This document shows positions 26,525-35,350 of a stretch of DNA of 42,288 bases, in pieces (the stretch's first letter is position 1; each line of letters opens with the position of its first letter). A program made the translations under genes and the position numbers. The notes under the pieces were generated by a model. It ran no database searches. It worked only from the letters and a program-made list of their open reading frames with translations, and had not been told where the DNA came from. The stretch is from Candidatus Fibrimonadaceae bacterium (GTDB lineage: Bacteria > Fibrobacterota > Fibrobacteria > Fibrobacterales > Fibrobacteraceae): assembly GCA_031281155.1 (NCBI GenBank), contig JAITFT010000059.1, positions 1 through 42,288 of the forward strand, read 5' to 3'.

Positions 26525-26998
26525 CATATAGCCTACGCCGAAGCCAGCTCTAAACGAAAACAGCACATCTTTATTTCGTGGAACTCCGCCTTTATAATAG
26601 CGCCATATTTTTCCGCCGCCAATGTAAAGGGGAATTCCAAGCTCTGTATAAACTAAAAAGTTTTTTCCCAGAAGTTGTTGGTAACCTCCTCCTGTACTAA
26701 TTTCCCATATATTCCCCACCTTGGAGTTTAACCAGTGGTGGCTTTGGAAAACATAAGGCCCTGTGTACCCATAAAAATGGTGAGAACCGGCAATGCCAAA
26801 ATCGGAGTAGTCGTTGTAGAACGAGAATGAGCCCCAAATAAAGCCAAAAGACCAATTGGGTTCCGGCCAAAACCTAATGCCTGCGAGTCCTTTGTTTGGC
26901 GAAGAATAACCTATATCAAATTCCAGGCTGCGATCTATTGCGAAAGCAGGGCTGGATAAGAGCAGCGCAAACACAATTGCAAATAGAAGGCTTTTCAT
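26510..26998 (-). CDS. Exported barrel-like protein of unknown function
   Basis: 162 aa. Start ATG 26998 is chosen over 27016: it overlaps the upstream gene's stop as ATGA, GAGGA lies 8 nt before it, and it begins a clean signal peptide (MKSLLFAIVFALLLSSPAFA, residues 1-20). The mature part is rich in aromatic residues and Gly in alternating strands (SLEFDIGYSSP, WSFGFIWGSFSF, FSFRAGFGVGYMLHLF), ending in Phe, as in small outer-membrane beta-barrels. Translationally coupled to the metalloprotease-FISUMP lipoprotein. Confidence 0.75.
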   Translation of the reverse strand: MKSLLFAIVFALLLSSPAFAIDRSLEFDIGYSSPNKGLAGIRFWPEPNWSFGFIWGSFSFYNDYSDFGIAGSHHFYGYTGPYVFQSHHWLNSKVGNIWEISTGGGYQQLLGKNFLVYTELGIPLYIGGGKIWRYYKGGVPRNKDVLFSFRAGFGVGYMLHLF

Positions 26999-29481
26999 GG
27001 GACATTCCTCACGCAACGTACGTAGTTCATGCCAGACCTACTATGGCCTACCTGCCAAAAATAGGACCGTACATTTGATGATATTTGAACTGTGGCACTG
27101 ATACTACTATATTCGTTAGTGGCAGTCCACCAAAAACTGTCGCCATCAGGATAACTTTCAAAGCGCACAAAAAGACCGCCTTCCATTGCAAAGCCACTGC
27201 CAGACAATGCCGCAAAGCCGTAAGTATCTTCACCGTTAGAATTTACATCTCTTAAGTATTTAGCTACAAAAGGTACGCCGCTGATCATAGCAGAATGTTT
27301 TATAGCTATATGCTCTTGCATTTGCATCCACTCCTCGCTGCTAGGCAAATACCAATCGCCTGGGCAAGCATTCATAGCAGTATCCCAATCGTAAAGTCTG
27401 CCATATTTATCGCAATGTTCAGTACTTTCATCTGTGAGTGTCCCTGGAACACTGCCCAACATTCCAGGCATTCCGCATTTGCTGCCATCAGCATTGAATC
27501 TTAAATTCTCAGCCATCCAAATCAACGGTCCTATTTTCGTTGTTTTATAAGCATAACCATCACGAACATCTATGAAATTTTGGCCCGGACCATCATCGCT
27601 TGCTACGACTGAGCTGGAGCTTGGAGGCGCAGAGCTAGAACTTGGCAACATCGAACTGGAACTTGACAATACCGAACTGGAGCTTGGAGGCACGGAGCTG
27701 GAACTTGACAATGCCGAACTAGAGCTTGGCTCTACTGGGCAATGACTTTCTTTTCCTGTATCCCAATATTCAAAGAGAGCATCCATATCAGCTCTAGTAT
27801 AAGACACTCTTCCGCCATTTTCATTTAGAGTTCCGCTCGGGTAATCATTCATTAGATTATTTTTAAAACCATTCCAAGAATATGATTTCATAATAGTTTT
27901 TTCTGCCATTGGAACCGTAATACCACTGACTCTATCGCAATACATATTTGTTCCGGCAAATGTAGTATTCGTATCTTCCAAGTCTTCAAATAAACCAGTA
28001 TAACCATCGACTCTATTGTAACTTCCGCCCCAAATCCCATAACGTTTTATGGTTAAGTATCTTTCTATCCCAGTTGCATAAGTTTCTTTTAATCTTTTAG
28101 ACAAATCATCGTACACTCCTATTCGTGAGTTATACCAACGTCTTTCAAGATTTGCATAATGAGAAGAATGTGCTATTTCATGTATTGTAGTTCCATATAT
28201 GCTTAAATGGCTTCGATTAGCTTGAATAGAAATATTCTCAAGACCAAAAGTATAGTTATAATCTCCAAGTATATTTCCAAATTTATTTCTAAAATCATTA
28301 TTATCCTTATAGTAAACCTCTATATCCATGCTCCAAAGACTATTTCTTGGCCGTTTCAATCCGTAAATATTCCCATACCAATAATCATGAGCCGCAGTCC
28401 ACACAACGCACCATTTAGCATGGTCTCCCGTAAAAGTATGATTCCACGGCTGGTACGACGTGCCTCCTTTCACATATTTTAAATCGTCTTTAAACCACCA
28501 ATAAAAACCGGAATGTCCGTCTTGCAACACAAATTGACCATGATCAAAATGTGCCTCGTAATGCACGCTTAGAGTCCATCTCTCAGGGCTTTGAAATTTA
28601 CCATCTTTATCCGTTCTGGACGAACGCCAGTAAAATCTATAACCTGCGGTAACTCTGACGCCAACGAGAGAAGTATCTCCCTTTCGTTCATCGCGGAACT
28701 TCAATGTACCGCTTGGTCTCCATCTACTCCATCTAGACAAGAAAGCAACAGTGTTATCCATATCAGGGGAAATATTTTTTGCAAGAGCATTGCTTGAACC
28801 GCTTCCGGCTTCGGCATCTAATCTTTCCGAATTCGGAAACGCTGCTATTTCTAAATGATATGGGGCTAAACCTTGGTTTTTCAGATAAGCTGCTATCTCT
28901 TTATTGGCTCTGTTTGATTTCTTTGCCTTGACAAAATAGCTATCTTCCTGGTCATCCTCGTCATCTTCTTCAAGCGGCTGTGTTAAAAACAGTTCCTGCA
29001 AAATTTCGTAAGGCGTTGGACCAAACTCGTAGCCAACAGGCACGGAGGCAAAGTACGGGATTATGCTGTCTGGTAAAGTTTTGTCCATGTAAACAACAGG
29101 TTGCTTGATTTCGTTGTAATCCATTGGATGTCTAAATAGCACCAGACTGGGATCGTAAGCTTTTAATTCATGTACGCCATGCCTTCCATAAGGCAGAAAA
29201 CGGACATACAAGAAATTCGCCTCCAATTTTGGAATATCTTTTGTGCTTGCACTGTTAGCAAGAATGAGATCTTTAAATATTTTGTTCATATTTTCCACAG
29301 AATACGGATTTTTTTCTTTTGGGCTAGGAAAAACACTTGTCAAGATATTTGTTCCGTCAGCATCTTGAGTCCAATCTTCTAGGTCTGGGTCGGAACCACC
29401 AGTTCCGGAACAACCGGAAAGCATAATGCTTACGAGTAAAGGCAAGGCTAGCACTAACGATAAAATCCTGGCTTTGGTCAT
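26995..29481 (-). CDS. HExxH metalloprotease lipoprotein with FISUMP domain
   Basis: 828 aa. Lipobox LSGC gives Cys24. A large N-terminal region carries a zinc-protease motif HEIAHSSHY (H434, E435, H438, with H441 as a possible third ligand). An acidic stretch (EEDDEDDQED, 171-180) lies before it. Ser-run linkers follow (about 583-632). The C-terminus is a FISUMP domain starting with YKTTKIGPLIWMAENL and ending YVRCVRNVP. The protein is therefore a secreted, probably surface-anchored peptidase. FISUMP domains are abundant in Fibrobacter; their role is unknown to me. GTGAGG precedes ATG 29481, and a TAAATT core lies about 30 nt upstream. The protease family is not identified. Confidence 0.85.
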   Translation of the reverse strand: MTKARILSLVLALPLLVSIMLSGCSGTGGSDPDLEDWTQDADGTNILTSVFPSPKEKNPYSVENMNKIFKDLILANSASTKDIPKLEANFLYVRFLPYGRHGVHELKAYDPSLVLFRHPMDYNEIKQPVVYMDKTLPDSIIPYFASVPVGYEFGPTPYEILQELFLTQPLEEDDEDDQEDSYFVKAKKSNRANKEIAAYLKNQGLAPYHLEIAAFPNSERLDAEAGSGSSNALAKNISPDMDNTVAFLSRWSRWRPSGTLKFRDERKGDTSLVGVRVTAGYRFYWRSSRTDKDGKFQSPERWTLSVHYEAHFDHGQFVLQDGHSGFYWWFKDDLKYVKGGTSYQPWNHTFTGDHAKWCVVWTAAHDYWYGNIYGLKRPRNSLWSMDIEVYYKDNNDFRNKFGNILGDYNYTFGLENISIQANRSHLSIYGTTIHEIAHSSHYANLERRWYNSRIGVYDDLSKRLKETYATGIERYLTIKRYGIWGGSYNRVDGYTGLFEDLEDTNTTFAGTNMYCDRVSGITVPMAEKTIMKSYSWNGFKNNLMNDYPSGTLNENGGRVSYTRADMDALFEYWDTGKESHCPVEPSSSSALSSSSSVPPSSSSVLSSSSSMLPSSSSAPPSSSSVVASDDGPGQNFIDVRDGYAYKTTKIGPLIWMAENLRFNADGSKCGMPGMLGSVPGTLTDESTEHCDKYGRLYDWDTAMNACPGDWYLPSSEEWMQMQEHIAIKHSAMISGVPFVAKYLRDVNSNGEDTYGFAALSGSGFAMEGGLFVRFESYPDGDSFWWTATNEYSSISATVQISSNVRSYFWQVGHSRSGMNYVRCVRNVP

Positions 29482-29511
29482 AAAAACCTCACAAGTATAA
29501 ACAACGCGTAT

Positions 29512-29522
29512 AATTTAGAAAT
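29512..29522 (-). promoter_or_regulatory. Promoter-like motif, leadered gene
   Basis: AATTTCTAAATT on the minus strand, 30 nt before ATG 29481, with a GTGAGG site between. Confidence 0.4.
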
Positions 29523-29559
29523 TTTATAGTAAGCAAGAATAAGGGGAGAGCCAGAAATC

Positions 29560-30198
29560 TCACCACAACGCAAAACCTATTCCAAAATTAACATCAAAAG
29601 ATATACCACCTATACAACCATTACCGGCTGGTATGTTATTAACTGGCACTAATAAAATAGGTGTATCTAAACGGCATGTAGGACTCCACATATAGCCTAG
29701 GCCAGCATCAAAGAATATGCTTATGCGAGAAAATTTCTTTGAATATCCAATATAGCCTAAAATATCAAAAATTTGACTAGAAGCTGTTTCACAGCAGTCT
29801 ATTGTAAAACCTTCTTCAATACTACGATATAAAATCATGTTAAGCGTTTCTCCCTCATAACGCACGTAATAAGCACTGGGCATTAATTGCAAATAAAATC
29901 CATCTGCCTTGCCGTTTGTAAAATGACGAATACCAACTCCGGAACCTAGCCTAAGATAATGACGAGACTCATTCAATCCTTCCAACATCTTACCAGTCCA
30001 TATAGATGGAGCTACGATTAAGGAATACCGCTTGTTTAATGGATATTCTACCGTTAGATAGGAAAAGCAATAGTCTTCTAAGGCGCAAAGAAGCATGCCA
30101 TATAATGAAACTGGATGCAAATAAACAGAAACTCTTTCGTTTTTTTCCTTAGCGAATACAGCCAAGCTTAATAGTAATATGATAAGCAATTTTCTCAT
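29560..30198 (-). CDS. Exported barrel-like protein of unknown function
   Basis: 212 aa. Signal peptide MRKLLIILLLSLAVFA (1-16). The mature part alternates hydrophobic and polar residues with many aromatics and Gly (YSLIVAPSIWTG, YLRLGSGVGIRHF, ISIFFDAGLGYMW, FDVNFGIGFALW), ending in Trp, which fits an outer-membrane beta-barrel. Two adjacent cysteines (DCCE) are unusual. A TAAATT core lies 17 nt upstream with an AAGGG site. It faces the GH45 gene across an 83-bp divergent promoter region and lies 78 bp beyond the start of the metalloprotease gene. Confidence 0.7.
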   Translation of the reverse strand: MRKLLIILLLSLAVFAKEKNERVSVYLHPVSLYGMLLCALEDYCFSYLTVEYPLNKRYSLIVAPSIWTGKMLEGLNESRHYLRLGSGVGIRHFTNGKADGFYLQLMPSAYYVRYEGETLNMILYRSIEEGFTIDCCETASSQIFDILGYIGYSKKFSRISIFFDAGLGYMWSPTCRLDTPILLVPVNNIPAGNGCIGGISFDVNFGIGFALW

Positions 30199-30241
30199 AG
30201 GGCACCCTTTACGATAATTTAGTAAATACTGCTCTGAAAAA

Positions 30242-30252
30242 TTTTCTATCTT
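30242..30252 (+). promoter_or_regulatory. Promoter-like motif of the GH45 gene
   Basis: TTTTCTATCTT, 29 nt before ATG 30282, with a GGAG ribosome-binding site at 30271-30274; a leadered gene. Confidence 0.5.
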
Positions 30253-30281
30253 TATAAGGATTTTTTCTTTGGAGTACGAGT

Positions 30282-31580
30282 ATGCGTTTGTTTTTGCTTG
30301 CAGTCGGTTTAGTTGTAATCCTTATTTCAGGCTGTAGCGACGGCAAACTTAATCTTTTGCTTGTTTATTGGGGCGACCACGAAGAGCCCTCCAGTTCGAG
30401 CAGAGAACCCTCCAGCTCAAGCAGACCTTCCAGTTCGAGCATGCAGCCCTACGAAGCTCCCTCCAGTTCAAGCCAAGCAGTGCCCGTCTCCTCTTCATCA
30501 AGCCAAGAGGAAACCTTGCCATCCAGCTCCAGTGGTTTGCCAGTATATTCTTCTCCATCGGGCATAATCTTGGAAAATATTCCTCCCCTTGAACTGGGCG
30601 GCGCTGATGTTAAAAGGGGTTGGGCATCCCGCTATTGGGATGGCTGTAAACCCACTTGCTCTTGGCCTTCGAATATTGCTGTAAACGGCGCTTTACCAGA
30701 CCCTTTCGTTATAGCCAGAAATTGCGATATGCGCAATGCTGAAATGCCCACTTATTTTTTAGATCCTCGCACAAGCCCTGATGATCCATGGAATCTTCCT
30801 AGATATATGGGCACCCAATGCGGCAAAGAGTCGCCAACCAATGACATAAGGCAATATTTCAGAACTAGCGTGACTTTTCAAGAGCATTTATTAAGAAATC
30901 CAAATTTCCCCACAAACCCCAATGAAGACGGTGCTCACACTTGCTTTGATATGATTCCTGTTGCAATAAACGATACCCTTGCCTACGCATTTGGAGCTAC
31001 ACCAGGCGGCGGTGGCGCATGTGGTAAGTGTTTCCAATTGCAATTCGACGGTACTTGGGCTCCTGACCCTCGTCCAAGAGTAACTCATTCAGCTCTTAAA
31101 GGAAAAACCTTAATAGTTATGGCAAGCAACACAGGTCACGATGTTGGTGATGGTCAATTTGATATTATGATTCCAGGCGGCGGTACAGGCAATTACGATT
31201 GTTTTTCTAGACCATTGGGCAAAAGCAGGTTGGAAATAGATAGAGGGCATCAGAATGGAGGCCTATTATCCTCCTGTTTTTGGGTAGATGAATTTACTGG
31301 AGTAGCAAATGAGCTAAGAGATGCTGGCTGGAATGCTACTTTGGAGGAATGGCAGGCGTGCCTTAGAAGAAAATGCAGAAACGTTTTTAGCAATGTTCCT
31401 AACGATCCAAATGGCTATCTTTTAAAAGGCTGTTTATGGCATGCAGATTGGTTTATGGCAACAGATAACCCCAATGTCCTCTATAAGGAAATACCATGCC
31501 CGCAGTATTTGAGAGATAAATACAAATCTACAATTGACGTTACGCCACCACCCGGCTGTATTAGCGGGGTTAATTGTTAA
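30282..31580 (+). CDS. GH45-type endoglucanase lipoprotein
   Basis: 432 aa. Lipobox LISGC (Cys18), then Ser-run linkers (36-92), then a catalytic domain with GH45 hallmarks. The N-terminal motif GWASRYWDGCKPTCSW (113-128) holds the catalytic Asp120. FGATPGGGGACGKCFQLQF (238-255) is the Cys-rich core, and GHDVGDGQFDIMIPGGG carries the second catalytic Asp294. LLKGCLWHADWF matches the closing strand. GH45 enzymes are inverting beta-1,4-glucanases, common in fungi and rare in bacteria, and are known from Fibrobacter. The enzyme is probably displayed on the cell surface to cut cellulose. Many cysteines suggest disulfides. Confidence 0.9.
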   Translation: MRLFLLAVGLVVILISGCSDGKLNLLLVYWGDHEEPSSSSREPSSSSRPSSSSMQPYEAPSSSSQAVPVSSSSSQEETLPSSSSGLPVYSSPSGIILENIPPLELGGADVKRGWASRYWDGCKPTCSWPSNIAVNGALPDPFVIARNCDMRNAEMPTYFLDPRTSPDDPWNLPRYMGTQCGKESPTNDIRQYFRTSVTFQEHLLRNPNFPTNPNEDGAHTCFDMIPVAINDTLAYAFGATPGGGGACGKCFQLQFDGTWAPDPRPRVTHSALKGKTLIVMASNTGHDVGDGQFDIMIPGGGTGNYDCFSRPLGKSRLEIDRGHQNGGLLSSCFWVDEFTGVANELRDAGWNATLEEWQACLRRKCRNVFSNVPNDPNGYLLKGCLWHADWFMATDNPNVLYKEIPCPQYLRDKYKSTIDVTPPPGCISGVNC

Positions 31581-31599
31581 TATGCGGTAAAAACATGAA

Positions 31600-32109
31600 A
31601 TGAGAAAATTGAGAAACATTATCCTTATTTTTATTTTATGCAGTATCACAGGCTGTATGATTGAAAGTTGTTGCGATGATTGTACATATATAGAAGAAAA
31701 AATTTCTGCATACGCAAATGAAAGTGGGGTAACGGTTAGAATAGTTGCTATTATATACAATAATACCTATGAAAAACTTATTGCAGATGGCGATACCTTG
31801 CACAGCTCATTTTATTATAGAGAAAAGCCAGAAGAATGGGATTCTTATGTTCAAATAAATTGTGATAGTATTACCAATAATTGCTCTAACCAGTATAGAA
31901 TAGAATTACATTTTCTAGGCGACTCCGAAAAATGCTTATTCTTTGATGGTCCAGTAGAACATAATGGAATTGATATACGTTCCTGGGATTCATACAAAAG
32001 AGGGAAAGAAATCGAAGATTGGGCGGATTTTTGGGCTGGTATAGAGTATGTTTATGCCATAACTCAGGAACACAAGGAATTAGCGAAAGAAGAGTATTGT
32101 AATAAATGA
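31600..32109 (+). CDS. Small lipoprotein of unknown function
   Basis: 169 aa. Signal MRKLRNIILIFILCSITGC with lipobox ITGC (Cys19), then a cluster of cysteines (ESCCDDC, 24-30) and a mixed alpha/beta region with more cysteines. No recognised domain. It starts 20 bp after the GH45 gene on the same strand and may be co-transcribed with it. Confidence 0.7.
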   Translation: MRKLRNIILIFILCSITGCMIESCCDDCTYIEEKISAYANESGVTVRIVAIIYNNTYEKLIADGDTLHSSFYYREKPEEWDSYVQINCDSITNNCSNQYRIELHFLGDSEKCLFFDGPVEHNGIDIRSWDSYKRGKEIEDWADFWAGIEYVYAITQEHKELAKEEYCNK

Positions 32110-32123
32110 TTAACTCAATGTTT

Positions 32124-32151
32124 GGGTGCGGGGTATAGGGTGTAGGGTATG
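32124..32151. repeat. Heptanucleotide array GGGTnnn
   Basis: Four 7-bp units: GGGTGCG, GGGTATA, GGGTGTA, GGGTATG, in the 160-bp gap between the small lipoprotein and the AAA gene. Confidence 0.75.
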
Positions 32152-32205
32152 GGCGATGCAAAATCACTGTTTTTAAGCGAAATTAGCCGTTTTTTGTGAA
32201 GTTGT

Positions 32206-32235
32206 CTACTCCCTACTCCCCACTCCCTACTCCCC
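32206..32235. repeat. Heptanucleotide array, inverted relative to 37261
   Basis: Four 7-bp units (GGGGAGT/AGGGAGT alternating on the minus strand). A 25-bp core matches 37261-37286 in opposite orientation, so the pair brackets a 5-kb block of four genes. Confidence 0.8.
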
Positions 32236-32251
32236 AGCGACTAAATCAGCG

Positions 32252-32262
32252 TTTACTATATT
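32252..32262 (+). promoter_or_regulatory. Leaderless-type promoter of the 32270 gene
   Basis: TTTACTATATT, core ending 7 nt before ATG 32270; spacer CCTCTAT, no Shine-Dalgarno. Confidence 0.5.
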
Positions 32263-32269
32263 CCTCTAT

Positions 32270-33841
32270 ATGCGTGAATTCAATGTAACTGGCCTCTGCG
32301 TTCCTAGCAAGCATTATATGGCAGACACTTCCGAGAAAATCCGCCAAATTGCAGCTATGGTGGAAAAGGGGCATTATTTCACCATAAACCGTGGCAGGCA
32401 ATACGGCAAAACCACAACATTGGCTTTGTTGGAAAATCAGCTGCCAGAGATGGGATACTCTACAATATTTGTCAGTTTTGAAGGCGTGGACGACAGAGTA
32501 TTTGAATCTCCAGAAAATTTTTGCCAAGGGATTCTTAATGTATGCTCAAAATATTTCACAGAGAAAAATTTACCAGGCTCTGAAGTCTGGGTTGATAGCT
32601 CGGTTACGACTTTTGATTTGCTGGATACTTTTTTAAACAAAACTTGCGAAAATAAGAAAATAGTTTTAATGATAGACGAAGTTGATAAAACTTCCAATAA
32701 TTTCATATTTTTAAAATTCTTGGGACTGCTCAGAGATAAATATTTAAAAAGAGGCAGAGGCGCAGGAGCCACATTCCAGAGCGTTATTTTGGCGGGTGTT
32801 TACGACATTAAAAACCTCAAGCTCAAAATGATACAAGCTGGCACTCATCAACTTCAAGATGGCGAAAAGCGCATTAACTCTCCTTGGAACATAGCTATTG
32901 ACTTCAAAGTTGATATGTCTCTCAATGAAAAAGAAATAGCTCCTATGCTCACAGAATACGAAAAGGAACATAGCACAGGTATGGATATAGAGGCTATTTC
33001 TAAGGAAATCAGAGCTTATACTAATGGTTACCCCTACCTAGTTTCTAGAATTTGCCAATGCATAGAGAGTGAACTAGAACGAGACTGGACGCATAACGGA
33101 ATTTTGAATGCGATAAAAATAATACTTGTAGAGCAAAGCACTTTATTTGACGATATAGCTAAAAATATAAAAAGCAATCCCGATTTAAAAGAATTGCTTA
33201 GAGAATTAACGGTTGGAAAAAGGATGCGTTCTTACAACGTTGACAATGACACAATACAATTGGCTTTGACTTTTGGAATAATTGAAAATAGAAGCGGTTT
33301 GGTAGCCATACATAACCGGATTTTTGAGATAAGGATTACGAATTATTTTATTTCAGAAAGAGAAGAGGTGGAATGCAGAGCGATATCAAGCTCATTAATC
33401 AATATGGTAAGAGACAAAGATAATTTTGATATGCCGCTTTTTTTGGAAAAATTTGCAAATCATTACTACGAAATATACAATAATAAAGACATCAAGTTTT
33501 TGGAAAGGGAATGCCGTTTGCTTTTTGTAACATATTTGAAGCCATATATAAACGGCGCTGGTAATTATTATTTGGAAAGCGAGACTCGCGATTCAGAAAG
33601 AACGGATGTGATTATCGATTATGGCAGCGAGCAATTTATTGTGGAACTAAAATTATGGTATGGCGAAGTTGCGCATGAAAATGCTTTGGATCAGATTGCG
33701 AATTATTTGGATAGTAAAAATAAAGATATTGGCTATCTGCTGACATTCGATTTCAGAAAAGAGCAGAATGTAGGCAAGCCGCAAATTAGGTGGGTTGAAC
33801 ATAGGGGTAAGAAAATTTTGGATGTGATGGTGGGGGTTTGA
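32270..33841 (+). CDS. AAA-like ATPase with C-terminal PD-(D/E)XK domain
   Basis: 523 aa. P-loop RGRQYGKTT (Lys47), Walker B IVLMIDEVDK (D136, E137), then a helical lid region with TNGYPYLVSRICQ. The C-terminal ~100 residues carry RTDVIIDYGSEQFIVELKLW, the D...E-x-K core of PD-(D/E)XK folds, followed by AHENALDQIANYLD. This layout matches a large family of anaerobe proteins (AAA-ATPase-like plus PDDEXK/DUF1703) with no settled function, often multicopy and suspected of mobile or defence roles. Cytoplasmic, no signal peptide. Leaderless-type start. A coiled-coil membrane protein follows 64 bp downstream with its own promoter. Confidence 0.85.
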   Translation: MREFNVTGLCVPSKHYMADTSEKIRQIAAMVEKGHYFTINRGRQYGKTTTLALLENQLPEMGYSTIFVSFEGVDDRVFESPENFCQGILNVCSKYFTEKNLPGSEVWVDSSVTTFDLLDTFLNKTCENKKIVLMIDEVDKTSNNFIFLKFLGLLRDKYLKRGRGAGATFQSVILAGVYDIKNLKLKMIQAGTHQLQDGEKRINSPWNIAIDFKVDMSLNEKEIAPMLTEYEKEHSTGMDIEAISKEIRAYTNGYPYLVSRICQCIESELERDWTHNGILNAIKIILVEQSTLFDDIAKNIKSNPDLKELLRELTVGKRMRSYNVDNDTIQLALTFGIIENRSGLVAIHNRIFEIRITNYFISEREEVECRAISSSLINMVRDKDNFDMPLFLEKFANHYYEIYNNKDIKFLERECRLLFVTYLKPYINGAGNYYLESETRDSERTDVIIDYGSEQFIVELKLWYGEVAHENALDQIANYLDSKNKDIGYLLTFDFRKEQNVGKPQIRWVEHRGKKILDVMVGV

Positions 33842-33874
33842 TTAATTACGTAAATTTCGCCGCTTTGAAATTAA

Positions 33875-33885
33875 TTTTCTATCTT
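33875..33885 (+). promoter_or_regulatory. Promoter-like motif of the 33906 gene
   Basis: TTTTCTATCTT, 20 nt before ATG 33906, with a GAGG site at 33892-33895; a leadered gene. Confidence 0.5.
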
Positions 33886-33905
33886 ATAATTGAGGATATA
33901 GCATT

Positions 33906-34214
33906 ATGGAATCATTAGGTCAAATAGGTGGAATTGCAGGTATAGCCGCTCTTGTAGGAGTGGTTTTGAATTATTTTAGCAATAATCGCAATAGCCATTC
34001 GGTGGAATTCAAGGCTGTTCTAAATGGTTTGCAGATACAGCTTACCAATTCTCTACAAGAAAATGGCCGGTTGTTAGATAAAATAGGCAAATTAGAAACA
34101 ACTATTGAAAAATTGGAGACAAAAATTGAAAAACTTACAGAGGAAGTCAACAAGCTTCGTACCGAAAATCACGAACTAAGAATGCAATTGAGAGAACACG
34201 GCTTACGCCCTTAG
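33906..34214 (+). CDS. Membrane-anchored coiled-coil protein
   Basis: 102 aa. Residues 6-24 are one membrane helix (GQIGGIAGIAALVGVVLNYF region). Residues 45-95 form a strong heptad coiled coil (LETTIEKLETKIEKLTEEV). No enzymatic motif. The plan resembles small phage- or plasmid-type membrane spacers, but no phage genes are near. It probably oligomerises at the membrane; partner unknown. Confidence 0.75.
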   Translation: MESLGQIGGIAGIAALVGVVLNYFSNNRNSHSVEFKAVLNGLQIQLTNSLQENGRLLDKIGKLETTIEKLETKIEKLTEEVNKLRTENHELRMQLREHGLRP

Positions 34215-34227
34215 TTGCCATAGTGAA

Positions 34228-34238
34228 TTTTCTATCTT
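34228..34238 (+). promoter_or_regulatory. Leaderless-type promoter of the FISUMP-thrS unit
   Basis: TTTTCTATCTT, core ending 7 nt before ATG 34246; spacer AACTATA. It may drive thrS as well. Confidence 0.6.
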
Positions 34239-34245
34239 AACTATA

Positions 34246-35349
34246 ATGAAACACGTTGTTAAAGCTTTTGTATGCGTTCTTTTATTAGGGTGGGCAATCA
34301 ATTCTTGCTCATTAGATATGGATGCTTTAAATAATACCGAAGGTGATTCTTCCGGTGTTGGCTCATCTGGAAACCTCTCTTCGGGTTCAGAAGCTTCAGG
34401 GAACAGCTCCTCTTCGGGCTCAGGAGCCTCCTCCAATGGCTCCTCTTCTGGTGGGCATTCCTCCGGTGCTTCGTCTTCTAGCGGCCAAACTGAACAAAGC
34501 AGTAGTTCAGTATCAGGAAACCCCTCTTCAAGTTCGGCAGGTACCACGCCTCCAATATCTTCAAGCTCGGCAAATATTATACACGGCGGCGATTTAATAG
34601 ATAACCGAGATGGCAAAAGATATAAAACCGTTGTAATAGGCAATCAAGTTTGGATGGCAGAAAACTTGAACTATGGCGGTCCTAGCGACAATATCGGCGT
34701 ATGCTATGGCACAGACGGTCTTGAAAAACGTGGCGATGGTGACAATAAGTACGATTATTGGTTTACACCAGAAGACATAGCGGGATACTGTGCCGAATAC
34801 GGCAGGCTATACGATTGGAGAACAATTATGGCCGGAGCTGCAAACTCCGATAGAGTTCCAAGCGGAGTAAGAGGCATTTGCCCAGATGGCTGGCATATAC
34901 CAAGCGATAAAGAGTGGGAAGCTCTAGCATTATATGCTGGTGATGAATATTGCATTTTTGCCGGCTGCGATCCCAATAATCCAGATTTAACGGGTATGTA
35001 CGCAGGGACAAGATTAAAAGCAAAAAGCGGCTGGAGAGCAAATGATTATTATGGAGATGGTACTGATGTCGAAGATGGCAATGGCACAGATAATTTTGGC
35101 TTTGCTGCCCTAGCAGGCGGTTTTTGCTTTGACTGCGCCGAAAAGCAGAATCTTTTGATGGGTGTAGGCTACTATCGCGGTATTGGCGAATATGGCTATT
35201 GGTGGACTGCTACGCACTATCATAATGTCCATACTGGTGATACCACCGAGGCATTTAGGCGTAGAATGAAATTTAACGAAAATACCGTGTCTAGAGAGTT
35301 TCAAAAAAAGACTGGCTACCTGTCTTCCGTGCGCTGCGTAAAGGATTAA
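34246..35349 (+). CDS. FISUMP-domain lipoprotein
   Basis: 367 aa. Signal segment with weak lipobox AINSC (Cys21). Residues 35-118 are a Ser/Gly-rich linker, less regular than the pure Ser runs elsewhere. The FISUMP domain covers about 122-367, with onset YKTVVIGNQVWMAENLNYGG, GICPDGWHIPSDKEWEAL in the middle, NFGFAALAGGF, YWWTATHYH and the closing SVRCVKD. The domain has the fold signature of C-type-lectin/sulfatase-modifying-like modules, but its binding partner is unknown. Its stop is one base before the thrS start codon. Confidence 0.9.
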   Translation: MKHVVKAFVCVLLLGWAINSCSLDMDALNNTEGDSSGVGSSGNLSSGSEASGNSSSSGSGASSNGSSSGGHSSGASSSSGQTEQSSSSVSGNPSSSSAGTTPPISSSSANIIHGGDLIDNRDGKRYKTVVIGNQVWMAENLNYGGPSDNIGVCYGTDGLEKRGDGDNKYDYWFTPEDIAGYCAEYGRLYDWRTIMAGAANSDRVPSGVRGICPDGWHIPSDKEWEALALYAGDEYCIFAGCDPNNPDLTGMYAGTRLKAKSGWRANDYYGDGTDVEDGNGTDNFGFAALAGGFCFDCAEKQNLLMGVGYYRGIGEYGYWWTATHYHNVHTGDTTEAFRRRMKFNENTVSREFQKKTGYLSSVRCVKD

Positions 35350-35350
35350 T

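Noticed and set aside
32124-32235. CRISPR or telomere-like array
   Set aside because: Only four 7-bp units per block, with no spacers or associated genes.
35200-35350. T-box or attenuator upstream of thrS
   Set aside because: The region is coding FISUMP sequence up to one base before thrS, with no T-box motif or terminator hairpin.
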